Below the pieces are notes generated by a model. It worked only from the letters and a program-made list of their open reading frames with translations, made no database searches and was not told where the DNA came from. A stretch of DNA of 64,000 nt. Origin: Nematostella vectensis (Eukaryota > Cnidaria > Anthozoa > Actiniaria > Edwardsiidae). Shown here one piece after another: positions 22,297-35,265 of this stretch. Each line of letters begins with the position of its first letter. Position 1 is the stretch's first letter. The position numbers and the translations under genes were made by a program. Where the stretch lies: NCBI RefSeq assembly GCF_932526225.1, contig NC_064047.1, forward strand, positions 12,412,460-12,476,459, in the 5' to 3' direction.

Positions 22297-24071
22297 ACTA
22301 CTAAAAGGAAATGACCAGAAGGGGCGTGGCTATTCCCCCAATATTTTCTCAATTTTCTGTAGCGTGCCCCTCCCCCAATCTTAAGTGGCCTGCTATGCCT
22401 CTCGTAGAAAAGGAATAATAAATTTGCTTATGCTTTACTTGTTGTTTTTTAGAAATGACATCCGCCAGCAGGCGCCTCGAGGGTGAGGTGACGTGCTCTA
22501 TATGTATAGAGCACTTCAACGATCCTAGAGTGCTCCCTTGCTTGCACTCATTTTGTCGGCACTGCCTGGAAGAGCTGGCAGTGCACTCTGAAGGGAGAGG
22601 AAGACTTGTGTGCCCCCTCTGTAAGGCGGAATTCCAGGTAATCTGTCATACAGAAATTCATCCATTACTTAATGAACCCTGGCACAACTGTGTGACAAAT
22701 ATTTTGCTGTAACAAAGAAATGGATTCAAACGACAAGTGCATTTCGAAAGAGAAAAGCGAAATTGAATTCTTCTCACAAGAATTACTTTATGAGTATTGA
22801 ATTATTAAAAGATAAGGATCCCCAAGCTAATGTTGTATTTTGCATGTTTCCTTCATAGTTACTGTAAATATATGGGCGTTACAAAAAAATTGGGACAAAA
22901 ACCTATAATAAAATACCTTCAAACTTTTCTTACCTGTTTTTGGACTTGTCATTCACATCCCTGTGAAGTTTCAATTCATTTGGGGCAATATTGAGCAATT
23001 GTAGTTCAACTATATTTACAGTAACTATGAATAAAACACGTAAAATACAACATTAGCTCGGGGAACCTATGCCCTCCCCTGAAACCATATGCAAACTCCG
23101 TTATAACTATATTTTACTGATTATTGTTCTAGATTTCCCCAGCAGATGTTCCGAGTTTAAAGGTGAATTTCATGATCAACAGTATTATCTCTGTTCTTCC
23201 TTTGTTGACATCTGAAGACTCCAAGAAGAAACCATCTTGTGAATCGTGTGATAGCGGCGAGCCTGCCCAAGGGAGATGTAACGAGTGCGACCACTTTGTC
23301 TGTGAGCAGTGCATCTCGGCTCATAAGAGATTACGACTACTACAACACCACACTCTCCTCAGTCTTGATGAGATCAAAAGCGGAAAGTTACTTTCGAAGA
23401 GCAAAACTTCCTACTGCACCAAACATGAAGGTGAAGTGCTGAAACTGTTTTGCGAATCTTGTAAAGAAGTAATTTGCCGGGACTGCACCGTCGTTGATCA
23501 TAAAAATCACGATTACCTTTTCACAAGTGATGTAATCGCTCGAGAGAAAGAAGAAATATTGGGAAGAGCAAAAAAAGTTGCATCAAAACTCACCGATATT
23601 GAACAGGCGATGGCATAGGTAGAAGAGACTCAACAACATCTCGAGGAAAATAAACGTGCGACCAGAAGGGATCTGGATGCGTTCATTGATAAGCAGATAG
23701 GTACTCTTGAGAAGATGCGATCTGATCTTAAAGGGGGGATTGAGTCAGCTTGTCAAAAGCATGATAAGCAGCTGACTGCTCAGAGAGAGACTCTATCCAT
23801 GAGACTTGCAAGTGCTCGTAGCAGTTTGGAGTTTGCTGAGAGAATGTGCAGAGATGCAAATGATGTGGATGTCTTGTCCATCAGGAATGAAGTGCTATCC
23901 CAGCTATCGAGTCTTGCAGAGAAACCCGTGGATCAGCCTTGTACGGAGGTTGGAGTTCGTCTTGTAGTGGATGAGGAGTATTGGGATTCTTTGTCAAAGA
24001 AGATCTCAGTTGATGTGATTTCTGTTGGTGAATCTGAGCAAACAGGTACTAATTCTCTAATACTGTTATGT

Positions 24072-27000
24072 AGGTCGGTCGGTCGGTCGGTCGGCCGGCA
24101 GGCAGGCAGGCAGGTAGGTACCCTCAATGGACTCTTGAATAGGCTTCCTAGTTTTACCTTTTACTACCATCTCGAAGGTCTTTCTCATGTTCAACTCCAT
24201 TCGGTTCTCCAGCGCCCAGCGCTTGATGTTGGTAACTTTCTCCAGCGATGAATCAATCGTGTCTGAGCCAGATATCACAGGCGTACTTATTGTGATGTCA
24301 TCCGCATATTTGATAAATAGAGAGTTGGCGCTAGCGTTCTGAATGTCATTTACCATGATAGAGAATAGCAACGGTCCTAGCACCGTTCCTTGGGGGACTC
24401 CTCTGCTGATTCCAAGGAAACTGGTAGCCATCCCATTAACCACAACTCGCTGCTTTCGATCGCACAGGAAGCTCATTATCCACAATCTGTTACAAAACTA
24501 ATTATTGTTTAATGGGGAAGTACTTATCAGACGATGATCTTTTTAGTCTCTATGCCTGTATTTATTACCTAAATTGGCCATGAAAGCGGTGTTGTTCTGC
24601 TAAATACTTCGAGGGATGGCTGCTTTTGCAAATGGAGACAGTCGGCACGATATATAGATATATAGACAGTCTCTTTGGCAACATCAAATAAATTTTATAT
24701 TTTACAAAATTATAGTCTGCAAATATCCTAGCGCACCTTCATTTAATTCAAATTAATTGAATAAACATTCCAAATAGCGCACAGACATCCCAAATGTATT
24801 TTCTGGGGACGTCAACATGTTTACTTCAAGCTCGAATAATTAATAGATTGAAAAACTTTCATTAGGGTATGCGAATAAAGAGAATACATTTTAAGAAATC
24901 GATGATAAGCGTGACAAATTCCAACCGTTCCACTTCTGAGACAATCTGTTACAAAACTAATAGGACCCTTTCCCTCCCCCTTCCTCAATGTTGGAGGGCA
25001 AATGATCACCTTGCTACTGCTTGTGTTTTGTGCTGAAAAATCGCCTCTAACCAATATTAATCGGGGGGAGAGGGTTGGCGGTTGTTCGTATGGGAAGTGT
25101 CCCGCTTACTTTTGTTGAGGATTGTCTGAGCAATTGATTGACAGGTCCTGGAACAGGAAACACTATCGTTGATAACGCAACGACAATACAACTACGCGAA
25201 CGTCAAAATCAAACACATACAATTATCGTGCCAGAATCGCGCGTAAAAATGGACAGAAGCTTCAGAGACGACTATTTTTCATTGTAAACAATCTCATCTG
25301 TTTCTTCATATAAAAAATACCAGCTATGAAGAATTTATTATGTGAGAGATTTTCACTACAAATTTAGTCACGCAAGCTTGTCTCGGGGAGAAGGTCAATT
25401 CAATAAATTCATCTGTTTTACAATAGTTTTGCTAAATATCTGACACTTTGACACAGTTATGCTTGAAGAGTTCAAGCAAAGTGTATGCAATGCTTTTTCT
25501 GTGGGGCATTCGCTAAAATCGACGGCTACAGACTACGTCTTCTGTTCTTGCTTACGTGGCTCAACGATTAACACCAACGGTTAACCATTTTAAAATTGTT
25601 TAAGAAATGCCTTACGAAAGAAATTCGAACTCTAAAATAATACAGTAACAACTTGAGATTCAAGCTCATAAATTGACACTAGTTTTGTTTGAATGAGGGT
25701 TTGCATTTTGGAGAGAGAGCTAATGGTAGATGGTTGACCGTCGTTTTACTAAGATAAAAATAAAGTTCATTTTTATATAAACGGTCTACCACGGTTGACC
25801 GCTCAAAAAAGCCCTATTATATATTTCAAATCATTTGTAAGCTTCATATACCTAAATAGCTTTGTGATGGTAATAGAATAGACGAATGATTGAAGAAATC
25901 CGGCTACCATGAGTGAAAATAATGTTTTTCTAAAAATGGCAGACCGTACACGGTCCACACCCGCTTTTTTGCACCGCCATGCTAAATATATAAACACTTG
26001 TTGTGATGTTCATTGAAAATGAAATGAGACGAGGCTCTCATGTTTTCTACAACAGATAAACCGCCTATTTATCGCTTTCTTTAGTCGATTTGTTATTTAT
26101 TGTTTAATGGGGAAATACTTATTAGGCGATGATCTTTTTAGTCTCTATGCCTGTATTTATTTTACCTAAATTGGCCATAAAAGCGGTGTTTTTCAGCTAA
26201 ATACTCCGAGGGATGGCTGCTTTTGCAAATGGAGACTGTCGGCACGATATATAGACAGTCTCTTTGGCAACATCAAATGAATTTTATACTTTACAAAATT
26301 ATAGTCTGCAAATATCCCAGCGCACCTTCATTTAATTCAAATTAATTGAAAAAAATATTCCAAATAGCGCACAGATATCGCAAAAATATTTTCTGGGGAC
26401 GTCAACATGTTTACGTCAAGCTCGAATAATTAATAGAGTGAAAAACTTTCATTAGGGTATGCGAATAAAGAGAATACATTTTAAGAAATCGATGATAACC
26501 GTGACAAATTCCAATCGTTCCCCTTCTGAGACAATCTGTTACAAAACTAATGGGACACTTTCCCTCCCCCTTTCTCAATGTTGGAGGGCAAATGATCACC
26601 TTGCTACTGCTTGTGTTTTGAGCTGAAAAATCGCCTCTAACCAATATTAATCGGGGGGAGAGGGTTGGCGGTTGTTCGTATGGGAAGTGTCCCACTTACT
26701 TTTGTTGAAGATTGCAGTTCTTGGTGTAAGGGTTGATGTCGTATTTTGCCAGTTTATTACAGAGAATATGGTGAGGGACAGTGTCGAAGGCCTTGCTGAA
26801 ATCAAATGACAAGGCTCTAACAAAATCTGCATCGTTGTCTAACTGCTTGGGCCAAAAATGTTGGCATTTGATCAGGGCCATTGTTGTGTTATGGCCTTTC
26901 TTGTAGGCAAATTGGTCGGGGCCAATTTCCGACTTAAGAGTGGAACAGAGTTCGTTTCTGCAGACAAGACGCTTGAAAATCCTCATGATGATATTAGTCA

Positions 27001-27722
27001 GTGAGATTGGTCTGAGCTGACTACACTCTGTCAGAGGAGATTCATTAGGGATGGGCGAGATGTTCGCTAACTTCCAAGCCATTGGGACAGTTTGTTGTTG
27101 GAGTGAACAGTTGAAGATATTTTTGACAACAGGTGCAAGATGGTGAGAAAAGTCGCGCCAGAGCAAGTACGGAAATTGATCGGGCCCTGAGGCAGTTCGT
27201 TTCTGATGTGATAAAAAAACTCATTACATCGCTCTCACTCACTGTTGGGGTTCGGGTGCCTTCAGGTATCTCCAGGCGCACAGGGACAACATATGCCTTA
27301 TCAGTATTGGTGGCTTGAAAATGTGAGTTGATGATGTCGGGTGGAATCACCGATGATGATGATGATGCGCGTTCCCTGTGTCTTTCGGCCAGTTATTCTA
27401 TTGGCTGTCTCCCACCATTCTTTTGAACCGCATTTGTGTTCCTTATGAACAGCTTCCACCTGATTACTCCGAATGAGAATGTTGATACACTCTTGGCGCC
27501 TCAGAATCTCAGCACGGGTTCCTTTATGCACGATTCTGTTCCTGATGTTACAAAGGTGTTTAACCAGGGGGGACATGTAAGGTGGGTCTCTGGATGAGAC
27601 TTTGACCCTAATGAGCGGAAAACATTCATTGAACATCGACCACAGGCTCGCATTTAGCAGCTCCACACTCTCCTCTAGGTTAGCAAGATTGTTGGTAGGA
27701 CTCCAGTCGAAAACATTTGTTT
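24072..27722 (-). mobile_element. Antisense LINE in intron 2 of gene 2, 5' truncated
   Basis: Minus-strand pieces in order: pre-RT region (27301-27666), then RT fingers and palm (27166-26696, with PIP, SFDFSKAFDTVPH and DQFAYKKGHNT), then palm and thumb (24485-24066, with SRGVPQGTVLGPLLF and KYADD). It ends 3' in a tetranucleotide tail (CTGC and CGAC words at 24072-24118), as CR1/L2-type elements often do. No endonuclease domain is present. Frameshifts near 27150 and 27340 and an insertion between the RT halves show it is dead. The same insertion is in gene 3 but not gene 1. Confidence 0.8.
24483..26714. mobile_element. Composite inverted-repeat element inside the LINE, copy 2
   Basis: It splits the RT frame and is flanked by CA on both sides (24481-24482, 26715-26716). 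It contains 183-bp units at 24942-25124 and 26532-26714, each with inverted ends of about 33 bp (CAATCTGTTACAAAACTAA and the complement of TTACTTTTGTTGAAGATTG). Relative to copy 3 it has an extra segment: 24502-24941 duplicates about 26099-26531. No transposase frame. Confidence 0.7.
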
Positions 27723-29129
27723 TTCCTGATCAAATAACTGAAATCCTCTGCTATCAAACCTCTCACTTTTCAGAAAATTAATTTTACCTTTGATTTGATT
27801 TGTGCATTGTTTTTTTTACCCCCAGTAACTCTATGCCTAAATTTAACCTCATGGTAGTGTAAAGTAATTTTTGTTTTTTTAATCATGTAGTTTTTATTGT
27901 ATGTATACCCCGAATTATTTACATTTATTACATTATGAGTAGCGACTGAAGGGATCAAAGCCGCAGTTCTTCTAGAAATAATTGAGACAATTTTAAAGCA
28001 GAAACTTCATAGTATACCAGATTCACAATTTTTAAGCACCAGCGTTTTGCGACGAGTAGAATACATAGAAGCATACCATAATAAACAAGTCTTTATTCAT
28101 AATATTTCCTGATGGTGCAATTCAGTTGCAGATCTTTTGCTGAATGGTAGTTCTACAAAAGGTGGTTACGGGTTAGGTTTATTCGAAAGATTAATGGTGA
28201 TCAAGTCCAGCGTTTGTGACACTTCGATAATTTGTCCTATTTATATATAATTTTCGGCGAAGGGATTTTGATCCTTTCTGTAATTGACAGAGAGTGTCTT
28301 TTGACACAAATCCAATCTTGATGGTGGAAATTTGGGCCCAGAATACTCTAGGGATCTTGATTTGGGGCAGGACTTTGTACGACCACACAACAACAGCAGC
28401 AACAATTTGTACTAACCCTTTGGGTGACACACATATACACTGACTTTATTTGTTTGAGACATGATGAGGATAAGGAATTGTGCCTTCTTGATAAAAAAAA
28501 GTATTGGTTACTTATCTGGTGATGGTGTAACTCCGTTTGTAGGTCTTGAGCAGTCCGCCATCTTCAGCGGCAAAGGTCCAGAGTACCTCCGAGATCTCTT
28601 GGGATTCCTGCAGCCCGTGCAGCAAAGTCCCAAGAGTCGCTGGGTCAGATGTTTCTCAGCAAAGAGAGATGGCTGGGCTGCCAGTACCTTCCACGAAAAA
28701 TGCGACGGCAAAGCGCCGAACATCGTACTCGTAAGCGTTGGAGGAAGATACGTGTTTGGTGGCTACTCTGACGTAGCGTGGACAAGTGAGTACACTAATG
28801 AATACGAGAAGGGTCGTATCAGGGTGAGGGTCGAAATGTCTGATCATGTTTGTAAATTATTGTTTGTAAGTTATTAAACTTAAGACTTGCAGTGCGTTTT
28901 CCTAAGCCACCTTCCACCCAATATGTATTAAGTCATATGATAAAAGGATTGGATAGACAAATATAGATATAGTTTGTTAGCAGCTACCATTCGCCCTATG
29001 ACAGGTAATCCGGAATCCGGAATCCATGAAAAAATGAGACTTGGAATCCGGAATCCATGCTACTGGAATCCGGAATCCACACACTAGGATCTGGAATCCA
29101 AGACTTAAGCTGGAATCCGGAATACAAGA

Positions 29130-30600
29130 ATAAGTATAAAAATTATTTTAATATTTGGCTTCTTTTTCTAAAATTCATTTTGATTTATCTGTTTATATGC
29201 ACGTGATTTTCATTTCAATCTTTTGGCGGTTGAGGAAGAAGCCATTCCATGGTTATTATTTTATTAGCCAATGAGACGCGGGTAGGTTTGAACATGCGAT
29301 CAATCACCTCCAAGTTCTCGCTTTCTAGCTTCACACAGGCAAGAATCAACAACAAAGGATGGTAAGGGCAGATTTATTTTTTCGAATTCTTATTGATAAT
29401 GACATTAAATTATTTAAATTATTATTGTATTGTAAAAAAACACCCATAAGAAATCGCTCGCCATATCTGTGAGAACAGGAAGTTCTGATCTCGACGAAGT
29501 AATCGGTCAAAAGAGTTTTCACTTCAAAACACGTGTAAGTTGAGTGTCTACAAAACGAAGACCTAAAACCTGTGACCCCAAAAGCTACGACCCCAAAAAT
29601 ATTGCCGTTATTATTAAACCTACCTTGTTTCCCAAAATGGCTACACAGCGTTTTCATGTGGAATCAGTGATCTTTATGAGATAATTAGCTAGTTCAATTT
29701 GTTTTCTTTTAATTGGGAAGGGAAAAGCACTACTTGTGCTTCCAGGTAGTCGTTTCTTAAAACGCTGATAAACTCAGAAACCCGGAAAGTCACACGGTAA
29801 AATTTTCGGGTTTTTCTTAAAAAATCTTAATTGCCCGCCAAAGAGCTAACTTACGGGAAATCGCTTCATGTTCTAGTTGTGTCGAGTTGTAGAAAGTTTT
29901 CATCACAGAAAAAAACATTCCACTGCCCGGTATAAAGTGGGCTAATCAAGGCTAACATCAATAAGGTTTCATCTCAGTCTAATGATTTGACATTTAGCTA
30001 TCACAGTGCGCCTAAAAAATATAAACAGCTTTGCGAAATTAAGTTTTTCTACAAAATGAAACTTTATTTACGTGTTCTTTGTCTTTCATTTGAAAAATGC
30101 CGATGCAACGGTAATGTTTGGCGTGAAAGTTGTCTACAGACATCGACAAAACTAGGATTTCAATAACTACTACTATAATCTTCAACAGTCACGACACGTC
30201 AAGACACGTCTGAGGTATGTTTTGATACTCGTATAACAAACAAAGCCATAGCAGGAATCAGAGGGGGGAAGGGGAGGGGGCAAAATCACAAAATAATCTA
30301 AAAACATGTTTGAAAAAATAAGATAAACATGTTGACAAAAAAAGGCAACAGAAGAAAATAAGATGAAAAAAGGATTTGATTTGAACAGGGAAGTGCACTT
30401 TCCTGATTTGAACGACTGTTAAATTCTTTTATTGGGAATGAGCTTGTACTCTGATTACTGCTTTTTTGTTGGTTATCATGCAACTTGAAAAATAAGGCCA
30501 TTGCCTATAGCTTTCACATACTTTTTGTTGGACTGATATTTGGTTGAGATTATAATCAGGGGCGTACGCAGGTTATAGGCCTGCAGTCACTGGACTGCAA
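29130..30600. other. Left non-coding arm of the 6.9-kb transposon
   Basis: AT-rich with no convincing gene and a G/A-rich stretch at about 30260-30285. Nothing further recognised. Confidence 0.6.
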
Positions 30601-30684
30601 AAAAATTGGTGATCTTATTTGCATAACGAGGGAAAAATCAAATGTTTGCTTATTCATTTTTATGTACGTAGTTTAATATATATA

Positions 30685-33600
30685 ATGAGGAAGTCCATAT
30701 CAAGCCTATTTATGGCAATGATTGCAATCGCCCAGCGCGTCTGTGACAAAGCGAAGGAAATGGTGGAATATGTCCTTGAACTTCGGAACAAAGGAGAATC
30801 ATCGAATGATTCAATTGATGTCCTTTTAACCGTGTTAGATGGTGTGGCGGACAGGCCCTGTACTCTTGAGGCTGCTACAGACGACATCAAACGCCTTTGT
30901 CTGAAAGTTGTGGGGTTCTGGTTCTGGGTGGGGTTGTGTGGGTTCTTCCGCACATCCCCTCCTCGTCCACTTATCAGAGCTGTGTGAGGAAGGCAACATC
31001 AGTGAGCCAAATGATAGTGATGAGGAACGGAGCTCAACTAGCGAAGGCGACGATGAGGAAGAACATCAAGACAATTCTCCGTTATGACTAGAACCGCCGA
31101 AAAAGGCGGATCTCTTACTTGACCTAGAGAAGATGGATGAGGCTGCAGCAATGCTTGCTTTCTTAACATCATCTGGGATACTCCCAAAGAACCACGTGTT
31201 TTACGAACAGGTTCATTCCTTTTGTTCGCGTGCACTAGGCGTTGTAGAGGCCGAGGCGTTCACGGAGCTTTATCCCGCATTAACGCGATTCCAGCGTGCA
31301 ATACAGTTCAATTGCAAGCCTGTCGCTTCTTACCTTCTTTGCGGTCGAGGAAACCACGGCCAAGGGCGACATGCGGCTCAGACACCTCAAGGCTTCGTTC
31401 AGACACATAATCTGAGCTTCTTACACCCAAGGACGGTGATAAGACATGCCCCGCCTCCACATCTTGAAGGGCGTGTTTATGGTGAAGACGTTCTATTTTG
31501 CATTGAAACATGTGCAGAGAAAGACGTTGTCGCCATCAAGAGCAACGAAGTGAATGGCTACCTGTGTTGTATCTCCACAGATGAGATGGCAATTAAGCAA
31601 GCCTTAGAATATTCCCCATATCTGAAGTCGGTAGTCGGTCTGGTAGACCCCGACCGTCTTTCGTATGATGAAATTCTACGTATTATGACGTCAAGTGAAA
31701 GTGTCACCAGCTTCCTAAAGACGCGACAGTTTGTCACTCAAGCAAGAGAAGTAAGAGTGAGCTCTCTTGATGACAAAATTAACTTCCTAGTTGGAGTTTT
31801 TTACTGCGGGAGCAAGGGAGGTGCGGACACAATAGAACATATGTACCAAGACATATTTAGCGCTGTGAATAGATGTGCACGTTGTGTTCAAGACGATCTG
31901 GATTGTATTTGCCATTGTGACATTTGCTTCGAAAATAAATCGGTGTGCGCACAGTGCCTCCTGCTTGGACATAGCGAGTGGTATCCTCTTCGTCGTCCTT
32001 GTCTCGAGTGCCTAAAGGAAAAGGAAATCCCTTGTAAACGGCTTCTCCCCTTAGTTTGGTCAAAAGATTGTGACCCCAAACAGAAGTCCTTTATGAACAG
32101 AATGCTACAGGATAAAGCTTTATACCCTTACCAAGTTCCTTTCCCAGACCCACCTCATAATATCAAACGCGTACGGTCAGCGGAATTTTGGTACTGGGTC
32201 GACATCAATGGCTATCTTGTGAATGTGCGACTTCTTCTGCTTCTCCGAAGATAGATGGAAGAAATGAAAAGAAATGCCTCAATGAAGGCTGTCCGCAACA
32301 AAGACCGGATGGACGTTGAGACAGCCATTGAGATCCATAGACATGGAGTCCAGGCGTCCATCCCGGACAAACGGATAACAACCACCTTAGTACCAGAGCT
32401 AGAATTCAAACAGTGGCGAAGAAATGGCAAAATTCTCAAGCATCCAGTTGGAGTGTGTTTTTCACCTTGCCATAGTAAGCTTTTCGTTAGCGATCGACAT
32501 CAGCATGCCGTTTATATGCTCGATATGCACTGTCCGGTAAACGTAACATTAATTGCAGGGGGCAATGGACCAGGTCACGCAAACGGACAAGGAAAGGGAG
32601 TGAAAATGAGAGATCCTGCTGATCTAGATATCGATGGAAAAGTTATCTACGTTTGTGATCACGGAGATGGCCGAATAAGAGTTATAGACTGCACCTCCCT
32701 TTTTTGTCATTCGTCTAGGCTTAATCTAGGTTCTGACACGTCTGAGAATGGAGATGAGGATAGAGATGGGGACGAGGAATGCGCAACTCGGCGTATTCGC
32801 CAGGTGACAGGGGACCTTACTTTTACATCTGACTCAGAAGAATGAAGTCTCCATTTGGCATTTGCAGATCACACAAGGATCCTTTTACACTCTATGTATC
32901 GGACATTTGCGAGCAAATGTTATTCTCTATCACAAATATTAATTCTGATGCAAATGGGAACTATTCTGGACATCTGAATGCCATATTATCTTTTGGCCGG
33001 ACAAGTATCCTAACGTCGATAGCGGTTACCAGGGATGACGATCACATTCTTGTTGGAGACTGCAAAGAGAACGCTACTTGTGTCTACGTGTGCTATCCTG
33101 TACACAAAACAATCACTCGAACAGTTGTATCAGGTGTTGTGGCACCTACAGGAATAGCAGTGACCGAGGAAGGAACTGTGTTCGTCTTATCAAGTAAGAT
33201 CAACACGCTGCTTACCATGACAGAGGTGGATCTTATAACCAATGATAACACCCCAACAGCAATCTCTAGTTCAACGGATGCAGGCCATTGTGATGGTTTA
33301 AATGCTCAGTGGAACGCTCCATCAGGGCTTTGTAGCTACAGTAATACGATCTTTGCTTGCGACACTGGTAACAAGGCCGTTAGAATGGTTACATCAGCTG
33401 TTGGACTGGTGCATCTCCAGCAGAATATGTCGATGTATGCCAATGTGTTCCGCCTGGATAAGAAGTGTGAGAAAGAGAATTTCCCCGAGAGGTTTGACGA
33501 ACACAAAAGACAGATAGAACATCTGGTCGCGTTTTTATTAGATCATGAAGAAAAGGCAAAGGAGAGCACGAATGGCCCTGACATGACAATTCCACGTTGC

Positions 33601-34654
33601 ACCCGACAGTCATTCCAAATCGCGCTTGACTCACTGACCAGCCTTGCAAACACCTTAACAGAGATCGGCGAAGAGCGAGTCCTGGAGGAGATCAGATTTG
33701 CGAGTCTGACAACTCTTTCTGTCGAGTGCATCTTCAAAGCCATGCGTGCCGATTATGACATGCCAACTATGGTGGAGTATGCTTATAGACGAGCGCGCTG
33801 TGTGGAAGATGACATGCTCCGAATTTACCAGAAGCATTTTACATACTTCACAGGGCCGAACTCGTTTTATCCGGAGAAGATTATCTCGGGCGATCCACCA
33901 AGTCTGATGCAGAGGCCATCCAAGAAAACGCAGACGAAAGAGGGGACTGGTGATGAGACGTGCAGAGACCATGCGGGAATTTACACGGGAGTATGGGAGA
34001 GGAGTGCGACAAGCAAATGTCCAAGCTAAGACAAAAAAGCTGACAGGAACCCTTCCATACTCACTGAGTATGCTGCCTGACCGAATCGAAACGGGCTCAG
34101 ACGACGTGCTAGACTTCGTAAGTGAAGCTCGATCAACGGTCACAGTAAATGACACCGGTGGAAGTACCAGGGTGCAGGTCTTGTACTACAAAGACGAAAT
34201 CGTCGCCGTCAGACACGATCGCCGACGGGAGGCATCTCCGTATTGGCTCGCCGTTATGATGGAAGACGTTTTGGTCATCGCTGCAACTGGACGATTCCAG
34301 AAGAACAGCGTAACTTTCAGATGGCTCGATCAGACTGATGACCATCTGAAATATACCTTCCACGAGGTATGCAACGGCAATTCCCCTAGATGTCTGCTGG
34401 CAAAAGTAGAAAGCCTCACCATTGATGACCAGATCGTAACCATAACTCCCGAAGAAGACATTAAAATTTCGAGAATTTCGAACGGTGATGATCAGACGGT
34501 GGAGACACGGGAAGATGAGAACGAAGAAAGAAAGTGGCTGACAAATGGAGAGTCTTCTTCTACTCCCACAGAAGCAACAGAAGAGTCGTTTCCGGCGAGA
34601 GTGGAAGGGGTTAGTTTATCAGGACGCAAAACAACGCGTTTCATTTTACGATAG
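30685..34654 (+). pseudogene. NHL-repeat (six-bladed propeller) protein gene carried by the transposon, decayed
   Basis: Order of parts: N-terminal helical region and an acidic stretch (about 31000-31080); a domain from 31133 with SVVGLVDPDRL; a Cys-rich segment (31880-32050, CARC, CICHCDIC, CAQC, CLEC); six NHL-like blades (32440-33400, for example HPVGVCFSP, DPADLDIDG, SPFGICRS, PTGIAVTEE, APSGLCSYS); a helical domain with YFTGPNSFYPE (to about 33880); and a C-terminal domain with SPYWLAVMMEDV. It is broken by a frame change near 30975, TGA at 31085, TAG at 32252, a shift at about 32842 and a shift in the G run near 33941. NHL propellers bind protein or RNA. The Cys-rich, helical and C-terminal parts match no family I can name with confidence. 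It probably makes no full-length protein. Confidence 0.7.
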
Positions 34655-34656
34655 TC

Positions 34657-35265
34657 GACATCGTCGCCGTCAAACACGATTGCCGACGGAAAGCATCTCC
34701 GTATTGGCTCGCCGTTATGAGGGAAGACGTTCTAGTCAACGCTTCAACTGGACGATTCCAAAAGAACAGCGTAACTTTCAGATGGCTCGATCAGATTGAT
34801 GACCATCTGAAATATACCTTCGACGAGGTATGCAACGGCAATTCCCCAGATCTCTGCTGGCAAAAGTAGAAAGCCTCACCATTGATGACCAGACCGCAAC
34901 CATAACTCCCGAAGAAGACATAATAATAATTCAAGTTTATTCACATATGACTTCTCGCAGTGTTTCGACTGAATTACAGGTAGAGACACAAAGCTATACT
35001 AGCAGCATTACATTACATTAAAGTACTTGTGCGTGACAAAGACTGCAAGCTGGCCGAGCCCCTGCCTGATCTTAAAGCGTAGGTTATTTCCCTAGTAATC
35101 GTTCCACATCAGACACGGAAAGATGAGAACGAAGAAGGAAAGTGGCTGGCTTTTTCTACCCCCACAGACCCACAGAAGCAACAGAAGAGTTGTTCCCGAG
35201 GAGAGTGGAAGGCGTTAGTTTATCAGGACGCTAAACAACGCGTTTCATTTTACGATAGTGATGTC
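34657..35265 (+). repeat. Partial direct duplications of the 3' coding end of the NHL gene
   Basis: 34657-34935 repeats about 34194-34465 (CGTCGCCGTCA, GCCGTTATGA and GGACGATTCCA words) with substitutions and frame breaks. 35103-35265 repeats about 34509-34655. These are post-insertion or ancestral tandem duplications, not separate genes. Confidence 0.75.

Noticed and set aside
24821-25054. Small minus-strand protein repeated in both LINE copies (also 26411 and 62297)
   Set aside because: It lies wholly in the non-coding composite inverted-repeat element and is repeated only because the element is repeated.
28461-28877. TLDc exon 3 read as an independent gene starting at 28461
   Set aside because: The upstream part is intron read-through; an acceptor at 28541-28542 and phase agreement with exon 2 show the exon starts at 28543.
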